A stretch of DNA of 64,000 bases from Pontibacter pudoricolor. Lineage in GTDB: Bacteria; Bacteroidota; Bacteroidia; Cytophagales; Hymenobacteraceae. Shown here in pieces: positions 34,542 to 44,047 of this stretch. The stretch's first letter is position 1. Every line of letters starts with the position of its first letter. Where the stretch lies: contig NZ_CP048106.1 in assembly GCF_010092985.1 (NCBI RefSeq), positions 2,542,001-2,606,000 of the forward strand, read 5' to 3'. Made by a program: the position numbers and the translations under genes. The notes under the pieces were generated by a model that saw nothing but the letters and a program-made list of their open reading frames with translations, was not told the DNA's origin and did no database searches.

Positions 34542-35927
34542 TTACAGGATATTACTTATTAAACCCGGCGCTAAACCCAGCAGGACAGTAAGCGCTGCAC
34601 AGATGATCAGAACCAATGTTGCGAAACCACTTACTGGTACTTTGGTATTTTCACCGGTTGGCTGCATATACATGGCTATAACTACTTTAATGTAGTAGTA
34701 GATACCAATGGCTGCCAGCACAACGGCTAACACCACCAGCCACATCAGGTTGCCGGTCTCTATTACTGCTGAGAACACGAACAGTTTACCGAAGAAACCA
34801 GCAGTAAGTGGAATACCACCCAGCGATAGCATCGAAACGGTCATCACAAAAGCCAGTAGCGGGTTTGTTTTACCCAGACCATTGAAGGCTGCAAAAGAAT
34901 GATTTCCTTCCCGCGCATCTTCTACCAGTTTCAGAACACCAAACGAAATCACAGAAGCAACAGCATAAGACAAGGAATAGAAGAAGATCGCATTCTCGGA
35001 CAAGTCATTGAAGGCAACCAGCGTCATCAGCAGGTAACCGGCATGCGAGATAGACGAATACGCCAGCATACGCTTTACACTTGGCTGAATGACCGCGCCA
35101 ATGTTACCAACTACCAGCGTCAGTACTGTAATGGCAATAACAGTCGGGAACCAGGAAGTGAAGGAACCTTCGAAAGCTGCATTCATTAATTTATAGAAAG
35201 CCGCCACACCAGCAGTTTTAACTACAGTAGCCATAAACGTGGTAAAGAACGTTGGCGTACCCTCGTACACGTCCGGCGTCCAGAAGTGGAATGGAGCAGC
35301 AGCTATCTTAAAGGAGATACCAATCACTAAGAGCAACAGGCCCATCGTGAACATGGTATTAATTGTACCATCTGCCATCACATTGGCTGCACCTATTTCT
35401 GTAATGTCAAATGTACCGGTCGCTCCGTAGATCAGAACGATACCGAACAGCAGCACACCCGTAAAGAACGAACCCATCAGGAAGTACTTCAGGGCGGCTT
35501 CGTTAGAACGCAGGCTGCGTTTGTTACTACCTGCCAGCACATACATTGCAATAGAAAGTATCTCGATACCGATGAACAGCATGATCAGGTTCTCATAGGC
35601 TACCATCATAATAGCACCAACCAGCGAGAACAGCAGCAGAGAGTAGTATTCTGCCAGGTTCTCATCTTCCGCATCAATATAACTTTGCGAGAACGGAAGT
35701 ATGAGCAGTGTCGTCAGCACCATAATACCCGTAAAAGCCACCGCATAGTTATCGATGGTGAGCATGTTGTTAAAGTAGGTCTGGGTGTTGTTCCAGCCAA
35801 GCAGGTTCACACCAAACACCACTATCAGGAACAGCAGGGCCAGCGGCAATAATATTTTCTTAGACTTCAGGAAACCTACAAAAAGGTTAACGATGCCAAA
35901 AACTGAAAGAAGTATGATCGAGGTCAT
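34542..35927 (-). CDS. nuoN: NADH-quinone oxidoreductase subunit N
   Basis: A 461-residue antiporter-like membrane subunit with about 13-14 helices. The conserved glutamate of the fifth-helix motif is E122 in LFIGIEILSIAMYV. APFHFWTPDVYEGTPTFFTT and KRMLAYSSISHAGYL are family signatures. It is one of three proton-pumping antiporter-like modules in the Complex I arm. It is last in the nuoKLMN transcript, 20 bases after nuoM, and followed by a terminator. Confidence 0.97.
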   Translation of the reverse strand: MTSIILLSVFGIVNLFVGFLKSKKILLPLALLFLIVVFGVNLLGWNNTQTYFNNMLTIDNYAVAFTGIMVLTTLLILPFSQSYIDAEDENLAEYYSLLLFSLVGAIMMVAYENLIMLFIGIEILSIAMYVLAGSNKRSLRSNEAALKYFLMGSFFTGVLLFGIVLIYGATGTFDITEIGAANVMADGTINTMFTMGLLLLVIGISFKIAAAPFHFWTPDVYEGTPTFFTTFMATVVKTAGVAAFYKLMNAAFEGSFTSWFPTVIAITVLTLVVGNIGAVIQPSVKRMLAYSSISHAGYLLMTLVAFNDLSENAIFFYSLSYAVASVISFGVLKLVEDAREGNHSFAAFNGLGKTNPLLAFVMTVSMLSLGGIPLTAGFFGKLFVFSAVIETGNLMWLVVLAVVLAAIGIYYYIKVVIAMYMQPTGENTKVPVSGFATLVLIICAALTVLLGLAPGLISNIL

Positions 35928-35947
35928 GTCGTCGTATTTCCTGTTAA

Positions 35948-37411
35948 TTAGCGGTTAATGATGTTCAGCAGGTTACCTACAGCCGGCTCCGAAATGCTCA
36001 GGAACGTGTTCGGGAACAAACCGATCCAGAATACCATGATCACCAGCGGAATAAGCACCGCTTTTTCATTGAATGTCAGGTCCGTGAAGTCTTCTGTATG
36101 CTCGGACTTGGTACCAAACATCACACCCTGGAACATGCGCAGCATATAAACTGAACTAAGTATAATGGTTAAGCCAGCTACAGCGCCAAACCACGCATTG
36201 TAATTATAAACACCCAGCAGCAGCAGGAACTCACCCACGAAACCATTTGTAAGCGGCAGCGCCACCGAGCCCAGCAACAGGATCATAAAGAAGATCGAAA
36301 GTGCTTTTGCATTCTGCGTGATACCGCCCAGGCTGGTAATCTCTCTTGTACTGGTTCTTCTCTGAATAATGTCGATGATGAAGAACAGGCCGGTTACGTT
36401 GATACCGTGGCTCAGCATCTGGATAACGCCACCTTGCAGGCCTTGCTCGTTCAGGGTAAAGATACCTGCCGCAATAAGGCCAACGTGAGCGATAGATGAA
36501 TAAGCGATCAGGCGTTTCAGGTCGTGCTGACGGATAGCGATAATTGATCCGTAAACAATACCGATGATGGAAAGGATAAGCACTAGTTCATCCCACTGGC
36601 TCACGCCCATTGGCACAACCGGCAATAACCAGCGAAGCACCCCGTAAATACCCATTTTCAGCATAATACCGGAAAGCAACATCGTAGCCTGCGCAGGCGA
36701 CTCAGTATACGTATCTGGCTGCCAGGTATGGAACGGGAACACGGGCATTTTAATAGCGAAAGCAATGAACAGGAACCAGAAGATCCAGCTCTGCGACTCA
36801 GCACTTAAGGCCAGCTGGTAAAACGCCTGCACATCAGATGAATGTGCTGCCATTTCGGTTGCGCCTGTCTGGAAGTACAGGTATACAAAGGCGGCCAGCA
36901 TGAAAAGCGAACCGAACACCGTATACACAAAGAACTTAAGCGTAACCTTAATGCGGTTAGCACCACCCCAGATAGCGGCAATAAAGTAGATCGGAATAAG
37001 CGCCACTTCCCAGAAAAAGTAGAACAGGAACGCATCCAGTGCCACAAACACACCGATTAAGCCGGTCTGCATGAACAGAATAAGTGCGTAAAAAGCGTTC
37101 GGATTCTTATAATCGTGCTTAAAGGCCGAAAGTATGATCAGCGGAACCAGGAAAGTAGTCAGCAACACCATCAGTAAGCTGATACCGTCCATACCAATAT
37201 GGAAACCGATGCCGGCATTCTCTACCCATGGCAGGTTCAGAGCATATTGTGTACGGCCACCTGCCGCATCAAAACCTGTAGTTGCAACTATAGCAATGGC
37301 AAATTCAACGAGTGCTGCCACAAAAGCCACTTTCTTGGCACCTTGTCCTTTTATCAGCAACACCAGCAGTGCAGCTAAGGCAGGCCAGAAAAGTAAAAGA
37401 GCTGTTATCAT
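35948..37411 (-). CDS. nuoM: NADH-quinone oxidoreductase subunit M
   Basis: A 487-residue antiporter-like subunit. E135 in FYFFWEVALIPIYF is the conserved charged residue. PVFPFHTWQPDTYTESPAQA, DLKRLIAYSSIAHVGLI and a hydrophobic profile of about 14 helices agree with full-length NuoM. It sits between nuoL (12 bases upstream) and nuoN and belongs to the second half of the split nuo cluster. Confidence 0.97.
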   Translation of the reverse strand: MITALLLFWPALAALLVLLIKGQGAKKVAFVAALVEFAIAIVATTGFDAAGGRTQYALNLPWVENAGIGFHIGMDGISLLMVLLTTFLVPLIILSAFKHDYKNPNAFYALILFMQTGLIGVFVALDAFLFYFFWEVALIPIYFIAAIWGGANRIKVTLKFFVYTVFGSLFMLAAFVYLYFQTGATEMAAHSSDVQAFYQLALSAESQSWIFWFLFIAFAIKMPVFPFHTWQPDTYTESPAQATMLLSGIMLKMGIYGVLRWLLPVVPMGVSQWDELVLILSIIGIVYGSIIAIRQHDLKRLIAYSSIAHVGLIAAGIFTLNEQGLQGGVIQMLSHGINVTGLFFIIDIIQRRTSTREITSLGGITQNAKALSIFFMILLLGSVALPLTNGFVGEFLLLLGVYNYNAWFGAVAGLTIILSSVYMLRMFQGVMFGTKSEHTEDFTDLTFNEKAVLIPLVIMVFWIGLFPNTFLSISEPAVGNLLNIINR

Positions 37412-37423
37412 CTTCTAAGAACC

Positions 37424-39388
37424 TTATCCGATAAAGAAATTTAAAAACAGAATGAGCGCGATGCTCACCACCATCAGCAGAATGTAGAACCCGATAGCAC
37501 CGCTCTGCGCAAAGCGAAGTGTGCGGCTGCTCTGCATCACAAACTTGCCAGCACCGTTCACGATACCATCCACGATCGTTACATCAAATACTTTGTGGAA
37601 GATAGAAGATAACCACATGATAGGGCGCACGATGATCGCGTTGTATAATTCGTCGATGTAATACTTGTTATAGATCAGGTTGTGGATAGGAGAAAGCCTG
37701 GTGCCTTCTGCTGCCGGAACCTGCTTTTTGCTCACATACATAACATAAGCCAGGATGATGGCAACTATAGCTACTGCCACTGAGATACCCATCAGCATCC
37801 ACTCCGTAGCATGATCGATGTGAAGAGGGGCAACAGCTGCCGCGTTAGCCACCTGTGCGTAACCATAAATAGGCGCCAGGTAATTCTGCAGCACGTGCAT
37901 GTTCTCGCCAAACACAGCCGGAATGCCAAGGAAACCACCGATCGTTGAAAGTATAGCCAGCACGATCAGCGGTAGTGTCATCGACATTGGTGATTCGTGT
38001 AGGTGAGATTTCTGAGCTTCAGTGCCGCGGAACGTACCGAAGAACGTTAAGAACACCAGGCGGAACATGTAGAACGATGTCATGAACGAAGTCAGCAGAC
38101 CAAGTCCCCACATCAGTTTATTGTGCTCCCAAACATGCGCCAGCAGTTCATCTTTAGAGAAGAAACCAGCGAACGGAGGAATACCGGCAATGGCCAGCGT
38201 ACCGATCAGGAACGTAAGGAATGTAATGGGCAGATACTTGCGCAGGCCACCCATGAAACGGATATCCTGCTCGTTGCTCATAGCGTGGATAACTGAACCA
38301 GCACCTAAGAACAGAAGCGCTTTGAAGAATGCGTGTGTCAGCACGTGGAAAATAGACGAATCGAAGGCCATTACGCCAAGTGCCAGGAACATATAACCCA
38401 GCTGCGAAACAGTAGAGTAAGCCAGTACCTTTTTAATATCATTTTGCGCCAGGCCTATAGTTGCTGCCAGCAGTGCCGTAGCAATACCTACTATAGCTAT
38501 CACTTCCATGGTAGAGGGAGCCAGTACATACAGCACGTTCGAGCGGATTACCATGTAAATACCAGCTGTAACCATGGTTGCTGCGTGTATCAGGGCCGAA
38601 ACCGGAGTAGGACCCGCCATCGCATCAGGTAACCAGGTAAATAACGGAATCTGCGCACTTTTACCCATCGCGCCTACAAACAGCAGCAGGGTAATCGTAA
38701 TCATTACAGTAGAATCAATACCACCAGTGTAACGGGCAGCCTCAGCGAAAACCTGCGGGTAGCTAACCGAACCGAACGTGATAAAGATCAGGAAAATAGC
38801 CAGCAGGAAGCCCAGGTCACCGATACGGTTCATGATGAAGGCTTTCTTGGCAGCATTGTTATAGTTGGTGTTCTTGTTCCAGAAACCGATCAGCAGGTAC
38901 GAGCAAAGACCAACCCCTTCCCAGCCTACGAACATCATCACGTAGTTAGAGCCCATTACAAGCAGTAACATCGAGAACATGAACAGGTTAATGAAAGCGA
39001 AGAATTTACCAAAGTTCTCGTCATGGCTCATGTAACCGGCCGAGTACAGGTGAATCAGGAAACCGATACCAGTTACCATCAGCATCATCAGCAGCGTCAG
39101 CTGGTCAATCAAAAACGAGAAACCGATCAGCATGTCGCCAACCGAGATCCAGTTATAAAAATCGACAGTGTACGCGCGGCTGCCATTGGCTGTGAAATCA
39201 ACAAAAAGGTATACCGAGATAAGGAAGGAAGCGAGCACTGTGCCGCAGCCTATCAGACTTACCATACCCTTTGCGAGCTTCCTGTTGCCAAGCCCGTTCA
39301 CGATAAAGCCGATCAGAGGCAGCAGCGGAATAAGCAAACAGAGCAGTGCCATCGCCTGGTTATTGAAGGGCATTACAATCTCTTGCAT
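37424..39388 (-). CDS. nuoL: NADH-quinone oxidoreductase subunit L
   Basis: A 654-residue, full-length NuoL. E157 lies in MMFVGWEGVGLCSYLLIGFW; SAQIPLFTWLPDAMAGPTPV and KKVLAYSTVSQLGYM are classic antiporter-module motifs; the C-terminus carries the extra amphipathic helix region (NKYYIDELYNAIIVRP). It forms the distal proton channel of Complex I. ATG at 39373 (MPFNNQ) is an alternative start. nuoK is 43 bases upstream. Confidence 0.97.
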   Translation of the reverse strand: MQEIVMPFNNQAMALLCLLIPLLPLIGFIVNGLGNRKLAKGMVSLIGCGTVLASFLISVYLFVDFTANGSRAYTVDFYNWISVGDMLIGFSFLIDQLTLLMMLMVTGIGFLIHLYSAGYMSHDENFGKFFAFINLFMFSMLLLVMGSNYVMMFVGWEGVGLCSYLLIGFWNKNTNYNNAAKKAFIMNRIGDLGFLLAIFLIFITFGSVSYPQVFAEAARYTGGIDSTVMITITLLLFVGAMGKSAQIPLFTWLPDAMAGPTPVSALIHAATMVTAGIYMVIRSNVLYVLAPSTMEVIAIVGIATALLAATIGLAQNDIKKVLAYSTVSQLGYMFLALGVMAFDSSIFHVLTHAFFKALLFLGAGSVIHAMSNEQDIRFMGGLRKYLPITFLTFLIGTLAIAGIPPFAGFFSKDELLAHVWEHNKLMWGLGLLTSFMTSFYMFRLVFLTFFGTFRGTEAQKSHLHESPMSMTLPLIVLAILSTIGGFLGIPAVFGENMHVLQNYLAPIYGYAQVANAAAVAPLHIDHATEWMLMGISVAVAIVAIILAYVMYVSKKQVPAAEGTRLSPIHNLIYNKYYIDELYNAIIVRPIMWLSSIFHKVFDVTIVDGIVNGAGKFVMQSSRTLRFAQSGAIGFYILLMVVSIALILFLNFFIG

Positions 39389-39431
39389 CTAATTTGTATT
39401 AAGTTAAGCTATTGTAGATTAGATTTCGGGC

Positions 39432-39761
39432 TTACCACTTCAGGCGGTTAAGCAATTGCACGTCCGTAGAGCGTATGTTACGGTAGATCATTACAATAAT
39501 TGCCAGGCCAACGCAAACTTCTGCGGCGGCAACAGCCATAATGAAAAACACGAAAACCTGTCCGTTTGTATCTCCGCGGTAAGCAGAAAGTGCTGTAAGC
39601 AAAATGTTTGCAGCATTCAGCATCAGCTCCACACACATAAAGATGATGATGGCATTTCGTCTGGTAAGTACGCCAATTACGCCGATAGCGAAAAGAGCAG
39701 TACTAAAGAACAGGTAATATTCCAGCGGAATGGTTCTGATAATTTCAGGTATCTGATTCAT
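39432..39761 (-). CDS. nuoK: NADH-quinone oxidoreductase subunit K
   Basis: A 109-residue, three-helix protein with the essential glutamates E45 (FMCVELMLNAANILL) and E80 (AVAAAEVCVGLAIIV). It links the membrane arm's half-channels. Here it is the first gene of a separate transcript: nuoJ ends at a terminator 2.1 kb upstream and a good -7 promoter box lies 59-66 bases before this start. In most bacteria nuoJ and nuoK are adjacent. Confidence 0.97.
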   Translation of the reverse strand: MNQIPEIIRTIPLEYYLFFSTALFAIGVIGVLTRRNAIIIFMCVELMLNAANILLTALSAYRGDTNGQVFVFFIMAVAAAEVCVGLAIIVMIYRNIRSTDVQLLNRLKW

Positions 39762-39819
39762 TTTCTGTGTAGTCCGAACGTAGTCCTACTGTTAAAGTAT
39801 AATCCAATATTTCGTGCCG

Positions 39820-39827
39820 CAAAGTTA
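39820..39827 (-). promoter_or_regulatory. Putative -7 box of the nuoKLMN promoter
   Basis: On the minus strand TAACTTTG matches TAnnTTTG exactly. TATG sits 19 bases upstream where TTTG would be expected (3 of 4). It lies in the divergent spacer between nuoK and the lipoprotein gene. Confidence 0.6.
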
Positions 39828-40119
39828 TCCCGATTTCTTAAATATCCATAACATATTTCCATACTTCTTAATACCAATCAGCTATATGCCGGCATCTATA
39901 GTTTTACTGGTTTGTAATAAGACTTATTTCTGATAAAAATACACCTGGAACAGGTTTTTACTTAGTTTTACAGTTTGGCTCTTAAGCCGTCGCCTATACT
40001 TTAGCATTAAAGATGCGTAGGTTTATAGTTATACTTGCAGCCCCTGTTTCTATAGTTTACAGGCAACCATGCAGCACAAAAATGTAACAATACGAAATGC
40101 AATCCGGATCAGAGAAAAC

Positions 40120-41181
40120 ATGATAAGAACGTATAATTATCAATCAGACTATAGATTAAGCTTAGTATATAGCTTTATTGTATTTGCAGTGTTGATAGTA
40201 CAGGGGTGCACTATGGAAGAGAAAAAGGGAACGGAAAAAGTAGATGCGAAAACTATAACGGCTGTAGTTACAGGTAAAACATTCTACGAAAACATTCCTT
40301 CGGGCTCAGGTATCGAAACTGCTCCGGAGGGCTATTACATTATCGGCGACGATTCTCCGTTTCTATACCTGGTGGATAAAGATTTTAAACAGGTTGGCCG
40401 ATATGCGTTATTTGATACAACTGAATTTAAAAACGGCCGCATTCCAAAGCCGCTTAAACCTGACCTGGAGAGCCTGGCAACTATAAACTATAAAGGCAAA
40501 AGTTATCTGCTTACGCTTGGCTCTGGCTCATCGGAAATGCGCAACAAAGCGTTTCTCGTGGAACTGCCTGTATCCGGTGGCAAGCCTGTTGTTAAAGAAG
40601 CAGGTTTAAAAGCCTTGTTTGATGCGTTGCAGCAAGACACAACTATAGTTGGTGCAGAACTGCTGAATATTGAAGGGCTTGCCATTTCAGATGAGAACAT
40701 ATACCTGCTCCAGCGGGCTCTTAACAAAGCCGGCAATGTTGTCCTGACAATGAAAGTATCTGATTTTAACGCGTATCTTTTCGAAGATAAGCCCCTCCCA
40801 GTTCCGGCTGCTACTTTTTTCCGGTTGCCAGCGTTGCAGCAATACCAGGCTGGTTTCTCAGGAGCTTATATTTTCGATGATAAGCTATTCTTTACAGCAT
40901 CTATAGAAAGCGCCCCCAATGCTATCCTCGACGGGGAAGTATTAGGCAGTTACATCGGTTATATTCCTTTATCTGACCTGAAAGAAACTATAGCTGCTGA
41001 CAAAACTATAGTTGCGAAGGCCACCAAAGTAACTGATAATAAAGGGAAAACTTACACTGGCAAAATAGAATCGCTGGTTGTGGAGAAGGGCAACAAAGCC
41101 GGTAACTATAGAGTTATAGCCATTTCTGATGATGATCAGGGCCATTCGGAAATTCTGGAAGTAGAGTTTATAGTTGAGTAG
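40120..41181 (+). CDS. Hypothetical lipoprotein inside the nuo cluster
   Basis: The frame opens at 40069, but ATG 40120 (MIRTYNYQSDYRLSLVYSF), preceded by AGAGAAAAC, gives a better signal peptide with lipobox VLIVQGC. About 335 mature residues follow with repeated strand patterns (GYYIIGDDSPFLYLVDKDF, YKGKSYLLTLGSGSSEMRN, NIEGLAISDENIYLLQRA) that suggest a beta-propeller; I recall DUF6929-like proteins with this look but am not certain. It is on the opposite strand to nuo, between nuoK and nuoJ. Many TATAGTT motifs lie in it, unlike its nuo neighbours, so it probably came in with the local rearrangement. Confidence 0.78.
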   Translation: MIRTYNYQSDYRLSLVYSFIVFAVLIVQGCTMEEKKGTEKVDAKTITAVVTGKTFYENIPSGSGIETAPEGYYIIGDDSPFLYLVDKDFKQVGRYALFDTTEFKNGRIPKPLKPDLESLATINYKGKSYLLTLGSGSSEMRNKAFLVELPVSGGKPVVKEAGLKALFDALQQDTTIVGAELLNIEGLAISDENIYLLQRALNKAGNVVLTMKVSDFNAYLFEDKPLPVPAATFFRLPALQQYQAGFSGAYIFDDKLFFTASIESAPNAILDGEVLGSYIGYIPLSDLKETIAADKTIVAKATKVTDNKGKTYTGKIESLVVEKGNKAGNYRVIAISDDDQGHSEILEVEFIVE

Positions 41182-41209
41182 TTTTTTGTCTTCTGTGATA
41201 AAGCATCTA

Positions 41210-41800
41210 ATAGGTTTATAGTTTAAGTGTCATCCAGTTCGTAAGACGAGGTATCTTATCTGTTCTATAGTTCTTTCTCTTTTGTCATTTCGAACAAAGT
41301 GAGAAATCTATCTCAGCTTATAGTTGGTGTTAGTTGTCATTGACTATAGTTCTATAGTTTGCTACACTACTTTCTGAACCAAGCCTTCCTTTCAAATATC
41401 CTTTCATCCTGGGAGCTCTACTAACCTACAGTTTCATTTCCAGCTTTGGTGCCCTCACGGCCGGGAGGCCCCGTCTTCGGGCATCGCGCTGCTGCTTTCT
41501 TGCTACCCTCGTACCTCGGGTTGCCTGAAGGCACCGCAACAAAGCAAAGGCGCTCAACCCAAAGACTGCGATCAGTTCGATAGTTAAACTATAGTTGACT
41601 GAGCTGCTATAGTTGCATCGCTTTATCGTGGTGGTAGTTCCGTAGGGACAGGTAAACCTGTCCTGTGCATGGTCTGTAACTATAGAACTATAAATGTTAC
41701 TATAGCAAAGGCAGAAATTCCCCTCTCGGGAGGGGCAGGGGTGGGTTAAAACAGCAACTATAGAACGATAATTCCAACTACATAAAAAGTCCAAATCCTA
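41210..41800. repeat. Repeat island 3, inside the nuo cluster
   Basis: No credible gene. Modules in order: TTTTGTCATTTCGAACAAAG (41279), AACCAAGCCTT (41378), CCTGGGAGCTCTAC (41408), the structured core (41444-41583), GGACAGGTAAACCTGTCC (41646), and CCCCTCTCGGGAGGGGCAGG (41712). The orientation is as in island 4. The outer terminus GTCTGAACCGGG is missing. The open frame 41426-41794 on the minus strand is a by-product. Confidence 0.83.
41444..41583 (+). repeat. Dispersed structured core, copy C
   Basis: The CTTTGGTGCC start pairs with GGCACC near 41530 and CAAAG follows at 41541. Inside, CCCGTCTTCGGG forms a tight hairpin and GGCCGGGAGGCC a second. It ends with CAACCCAAAGACTGCGATCA. Confidence 0.85.
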
Positions 41801-41833
41801 CCAATTCCAAAAACCTTATTAACCCCTTTTAGG

Positions 41834-41876
41834 ACAAAAAAAGGGCTGCAACTATAAAATTGCAGCCCTTTTATAT
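41834..41876 (-). terminator. Terminator after nuoJ
   Basis: AAGGGCTGCAA pairs with TTGCAGCCCTT. On the minus strand it is followed by TTTTTTTGTCC. It stands 18 bases past the nuoJ stop, so transcription from nuoA should stop here before nuoK. Confidence 0.88.
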
Positions 41877-41893
41877 TTTAAAATCAGTTCGGA

Positions 41894-42406
41894 TTAGAAA
41901 TGTCTTTCTCCGGTTTCTTTCTTACCTAACATTACGGCACCAACCATGGCAACCAGGAACAGCACCGATGCTAATTCAAATGGCAGCAGGTATTTTGTGA
42001 ACAGAACCTTACCCAGGTTCTCCACCATTCCGATCTGTGAATTAAAGTTTTCGGCATCATAAGTTCCTACATGGGCATCCTTCAGGGCTGCGAACATCAC
42101 TATAAAAAGTAAACCGCCAGCTATAGTTCCGGTAATTCTGGTCATAGCAGATGCTTTCGGGTCATGATCATTCTTACCAACACTAAGGAACATGATCACA
42201 AACAGGAACAATACCATGATCGCACCGGCATAAACGATGATGTTTACGGCAGCCAGGAACTGCGCGTTCAGCAGAATATAGTGCGCTGAAATAGTGAAGA
42301 AGGTAATGATCAGGAAAATAATGCTGTGCACCGGGTTTTTAGATAATACTACCATCAGGGCGCAAAGCAAAGTAAGCGAAGCCAGGAAATAGAACACGTT
42401 CTCCAT
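41894..42406 (-). CDS. nuoJ: NADH-quinone oxidoreductase subunit J
   Basis: A 170-residue protein with five helices (FLASLTLLCALMVVLSKNPV, SIIFLIITFFTISAHYILLN, VNIIVYAGAIMVLFLFVIMF with the pi-bulge region). It is a membrane-arm subunit next to NuoK in the complex. Its gene is the last one before a terminator, so nuoJ and nuoK are separated by 2.1 kb. nuoI ends 7 bases upstream. Confidence 0.96.
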   Translation of the reverse strand: MENVFYFLASLTLLCALMVVLSKNPVHSIIFLIITFFTISAHYILLNAQFLAAVNIIVYAGAIMVLFLFVIMFLSVGKNDHDPKASAMTRITGTIAGGLLFIVMFAALKDAHVGTYDAENFNSQIGMVENLGKVLFTKYLLPFELASVLFLVAMVGAVMLGKKETGERHF

Positions 42407-42413
42407 TATGGGA

Positions 42414-42923
42414 TTATTTTGTTTCAGTGGTTTTTAAAGGCTCCACCAGTCGGTCTTTGCCATAAATAAATTCATCGCGCTCGTAACGGGCGGGTGCAAG
42501 TTTATCGTCCTGCAGGAAGATAGCAGCTTTAGGGCACGCTTCTTCGCACATACCGCAGAAAATGCAACGAAGCATGTTTATCTCATATGTTACTGCATAC
42601 TTTTCCTCACGGTACAGATGCTCTTCACCAGCTTTACGCTCTCCGGCAATCATGGTAATGGCTTCTGCAGGGCAAGCAACGGCGCAAAGGCCGCAGGCAG
42701 TGCAACGCTCAGCGCCGTTCTCGTCACGTTTCAGTACGTGCAGGCCACGCCAGATATCGCTGCGCTCGCGCGTTTGCTCCGGGTAATTTATAGTTGCCTT
42801 CTTTTTAAAGAAGTGTTTTAACGTAATACCTAAGCCCTGCGCAATTGCCGGAAGATAAGCCCTCTCTGCAAAGGTCATCTCGCGCTTCTGCACTTTCTTG
42901 CTTCTATTTGATAATGGTTCCAT
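42414..42923 (-). CDS. nuoI: NADH-quinone oxidoreductase subunit I
   Basis: A 169-residue ferredoxin-like subunit with two complete [4Fe-4S] motifs, C74-C77-C80-C84 (CTACGLCAVAC) and C120-C123-C126-C130 (CIFCGMCEEAC), housing clusters N6a and N6b that pass electrons to N2. It lies in the peripheral arm on the cytoplasmic side of the membrane. nuoH is 66 bases upstream. Confidence 0.97.
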   Translation of the reverse strand: MEPLSNRSKKVQKREMTFAERAYLPAIAQGLGITLKHFFKKKATINYPEQTRERSDIWRGLHVLKRDENGAERCTACGLCAVACPAEAITMIAGERKAGEEHLYREEKYAVTYEINMLRCIFCGMCEEACPKAAIFLQDDKLAPARYERDEFIYGKDRLVEPLKTTETK

Positions 42924-42989
42924 TATATCTTGTCTCCGTTATGATCAGCCATACATTATAGTATAACAATCAGATTTCGGTACTATAGT

Positions 42990-44045
42990 TTAAAATAAAT
43001 AGTCTTTCAGCAGAATAGCACCACCTGTCAGTACCATATTCAGTATTGCCAGCGGAATTAATATCTGCCAGCCCAATTTCATTAGTTGGTCGTAACGGAA
43101 GCGCGGAAGCGTCCAGCGAACCCACATAAAGAAGAAAATAAAGGCAAAAATCTTGGCAAACATTACAGCTACACCAACCATAGTTACCACGTTATTGGCC
43201 AGCACCGGATCGCTGATAGCTGAACGCAGGTTCTCCATGAACGGGAAGTTGTAAGCACCAAAATATAGTGTTGACATTACCGCCGATACTACAAAGATGT
43301 TGATATATTCCGCAAACAGGTACATACCCAGCTTCATCGAGCCATACTCGGTGTGGTAACCACCTATAAGTTCCGCTTCAGATTCCGGTAAGTCGAATGG
43401 CGTACGGTTTGTTTCAGCAAATGCGCACACCAGGAAAATGATAAAGCCAAGCGGCTGGTACCAGATGTTCCAGTTAAAGCCCTGCTGCTGCTCCGCGATC
43501 TCTCTCAACGAAAGTGAACCTGTCATCATCAGCACCGCGATCAGCGAAAGACCCATGGCCAGTTCGTAGCTAATGTTCTGCGATGCTGCACGAATGGCGC
43601 CCAGCAGCGAGAACTTGTTATTCGAAGCCCAACCACCAATCATCAGGCCATACACACCCAGCGATACAATGCCAAAAACATACAGCACCCCGATGTTAAC
43701 ATCGATAGCCTGAAGCCATATTTCACGGCCACCAACTATAAGCATGTCGCCGAACGGAATAACCGCGCTCGACATAGTAGCTACCAGCATGGCAATACCC
43801 GGACCGATAATGAACAGTGCTTTGTTCGCTTTGGCAGGTATAAATTCTTCTTTAAAGAACAGTTTACCGGCATCGGCAAGCGGCTGCAGCAACCCGAAAG
43901 GTCCTGCACGGTTCGGGCCCACACGATCTTGGATAAAGGCTGCTATTTTACGCTCAAAGTAAGTTGAATAGGTAGCGATCAGTAGAGTGATACCGAAAAT
44001 TACCAGGATAAAAATCCCTTTATATATTAGGTCTACAGACTCCAT
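42990..44045 (-). CDS. nuoH: NADH-quinone oxidoreductase subunit H
   Basis: A 351-residue protein with eight or nine helices, AAFIQDRVGPNRAGPFGLLQ at the first loop and TPFDLPESEAELIGGYHTEY at the quinone-cavity loop, both diagnostic. It forms the quinone channel with NuoB and NuoD. It starts 2 bases after the nuoG stop, with likely translational coupling. Confidence 0.97.
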   Translation of the reverse strand: MESVDLIYKGIFILVIFGITLLIATYSTYFERKIAAFIQDRVGPNRAGPFGLLQPLADAGKLFFKEEFIPAKANKALFIIGPGIAMLVATMSSAVIPFGDMLIVGGREIWLQAIDVNIGVLYVFGIVSLGVYGLMIGGWASNNKFSLLGAIRAASQNISYELAMGLSLIAVLMMTGSLSLREIAEQQQGFNWNIWYQPLGFIIFLVCAFAETNRTPFDLPESEAELIGGYHTEYGSMKLGMYLFAEYINIFVVSAVMSTLYFGAYNFPFMENLRSAISDPVLANNVVTMVGVAVMFAKIFAFIFFFMWVRWTLPRFRYDQLMKLGWQILIPLAILNMVLTGGAILLKDYLF

Positions 44046-44047
44046 GT

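Noticed and set aside
41426..41794. Possible small protein in repeat island 3 and similar frames in islands 1 and 4
   Set aside because: The frames run through palindromic repeats. The one shared by copies A, C and D (SCYP.....C...QQSKGAQPKDCDQ) is broken in copy B, so I treat it as non-coding.
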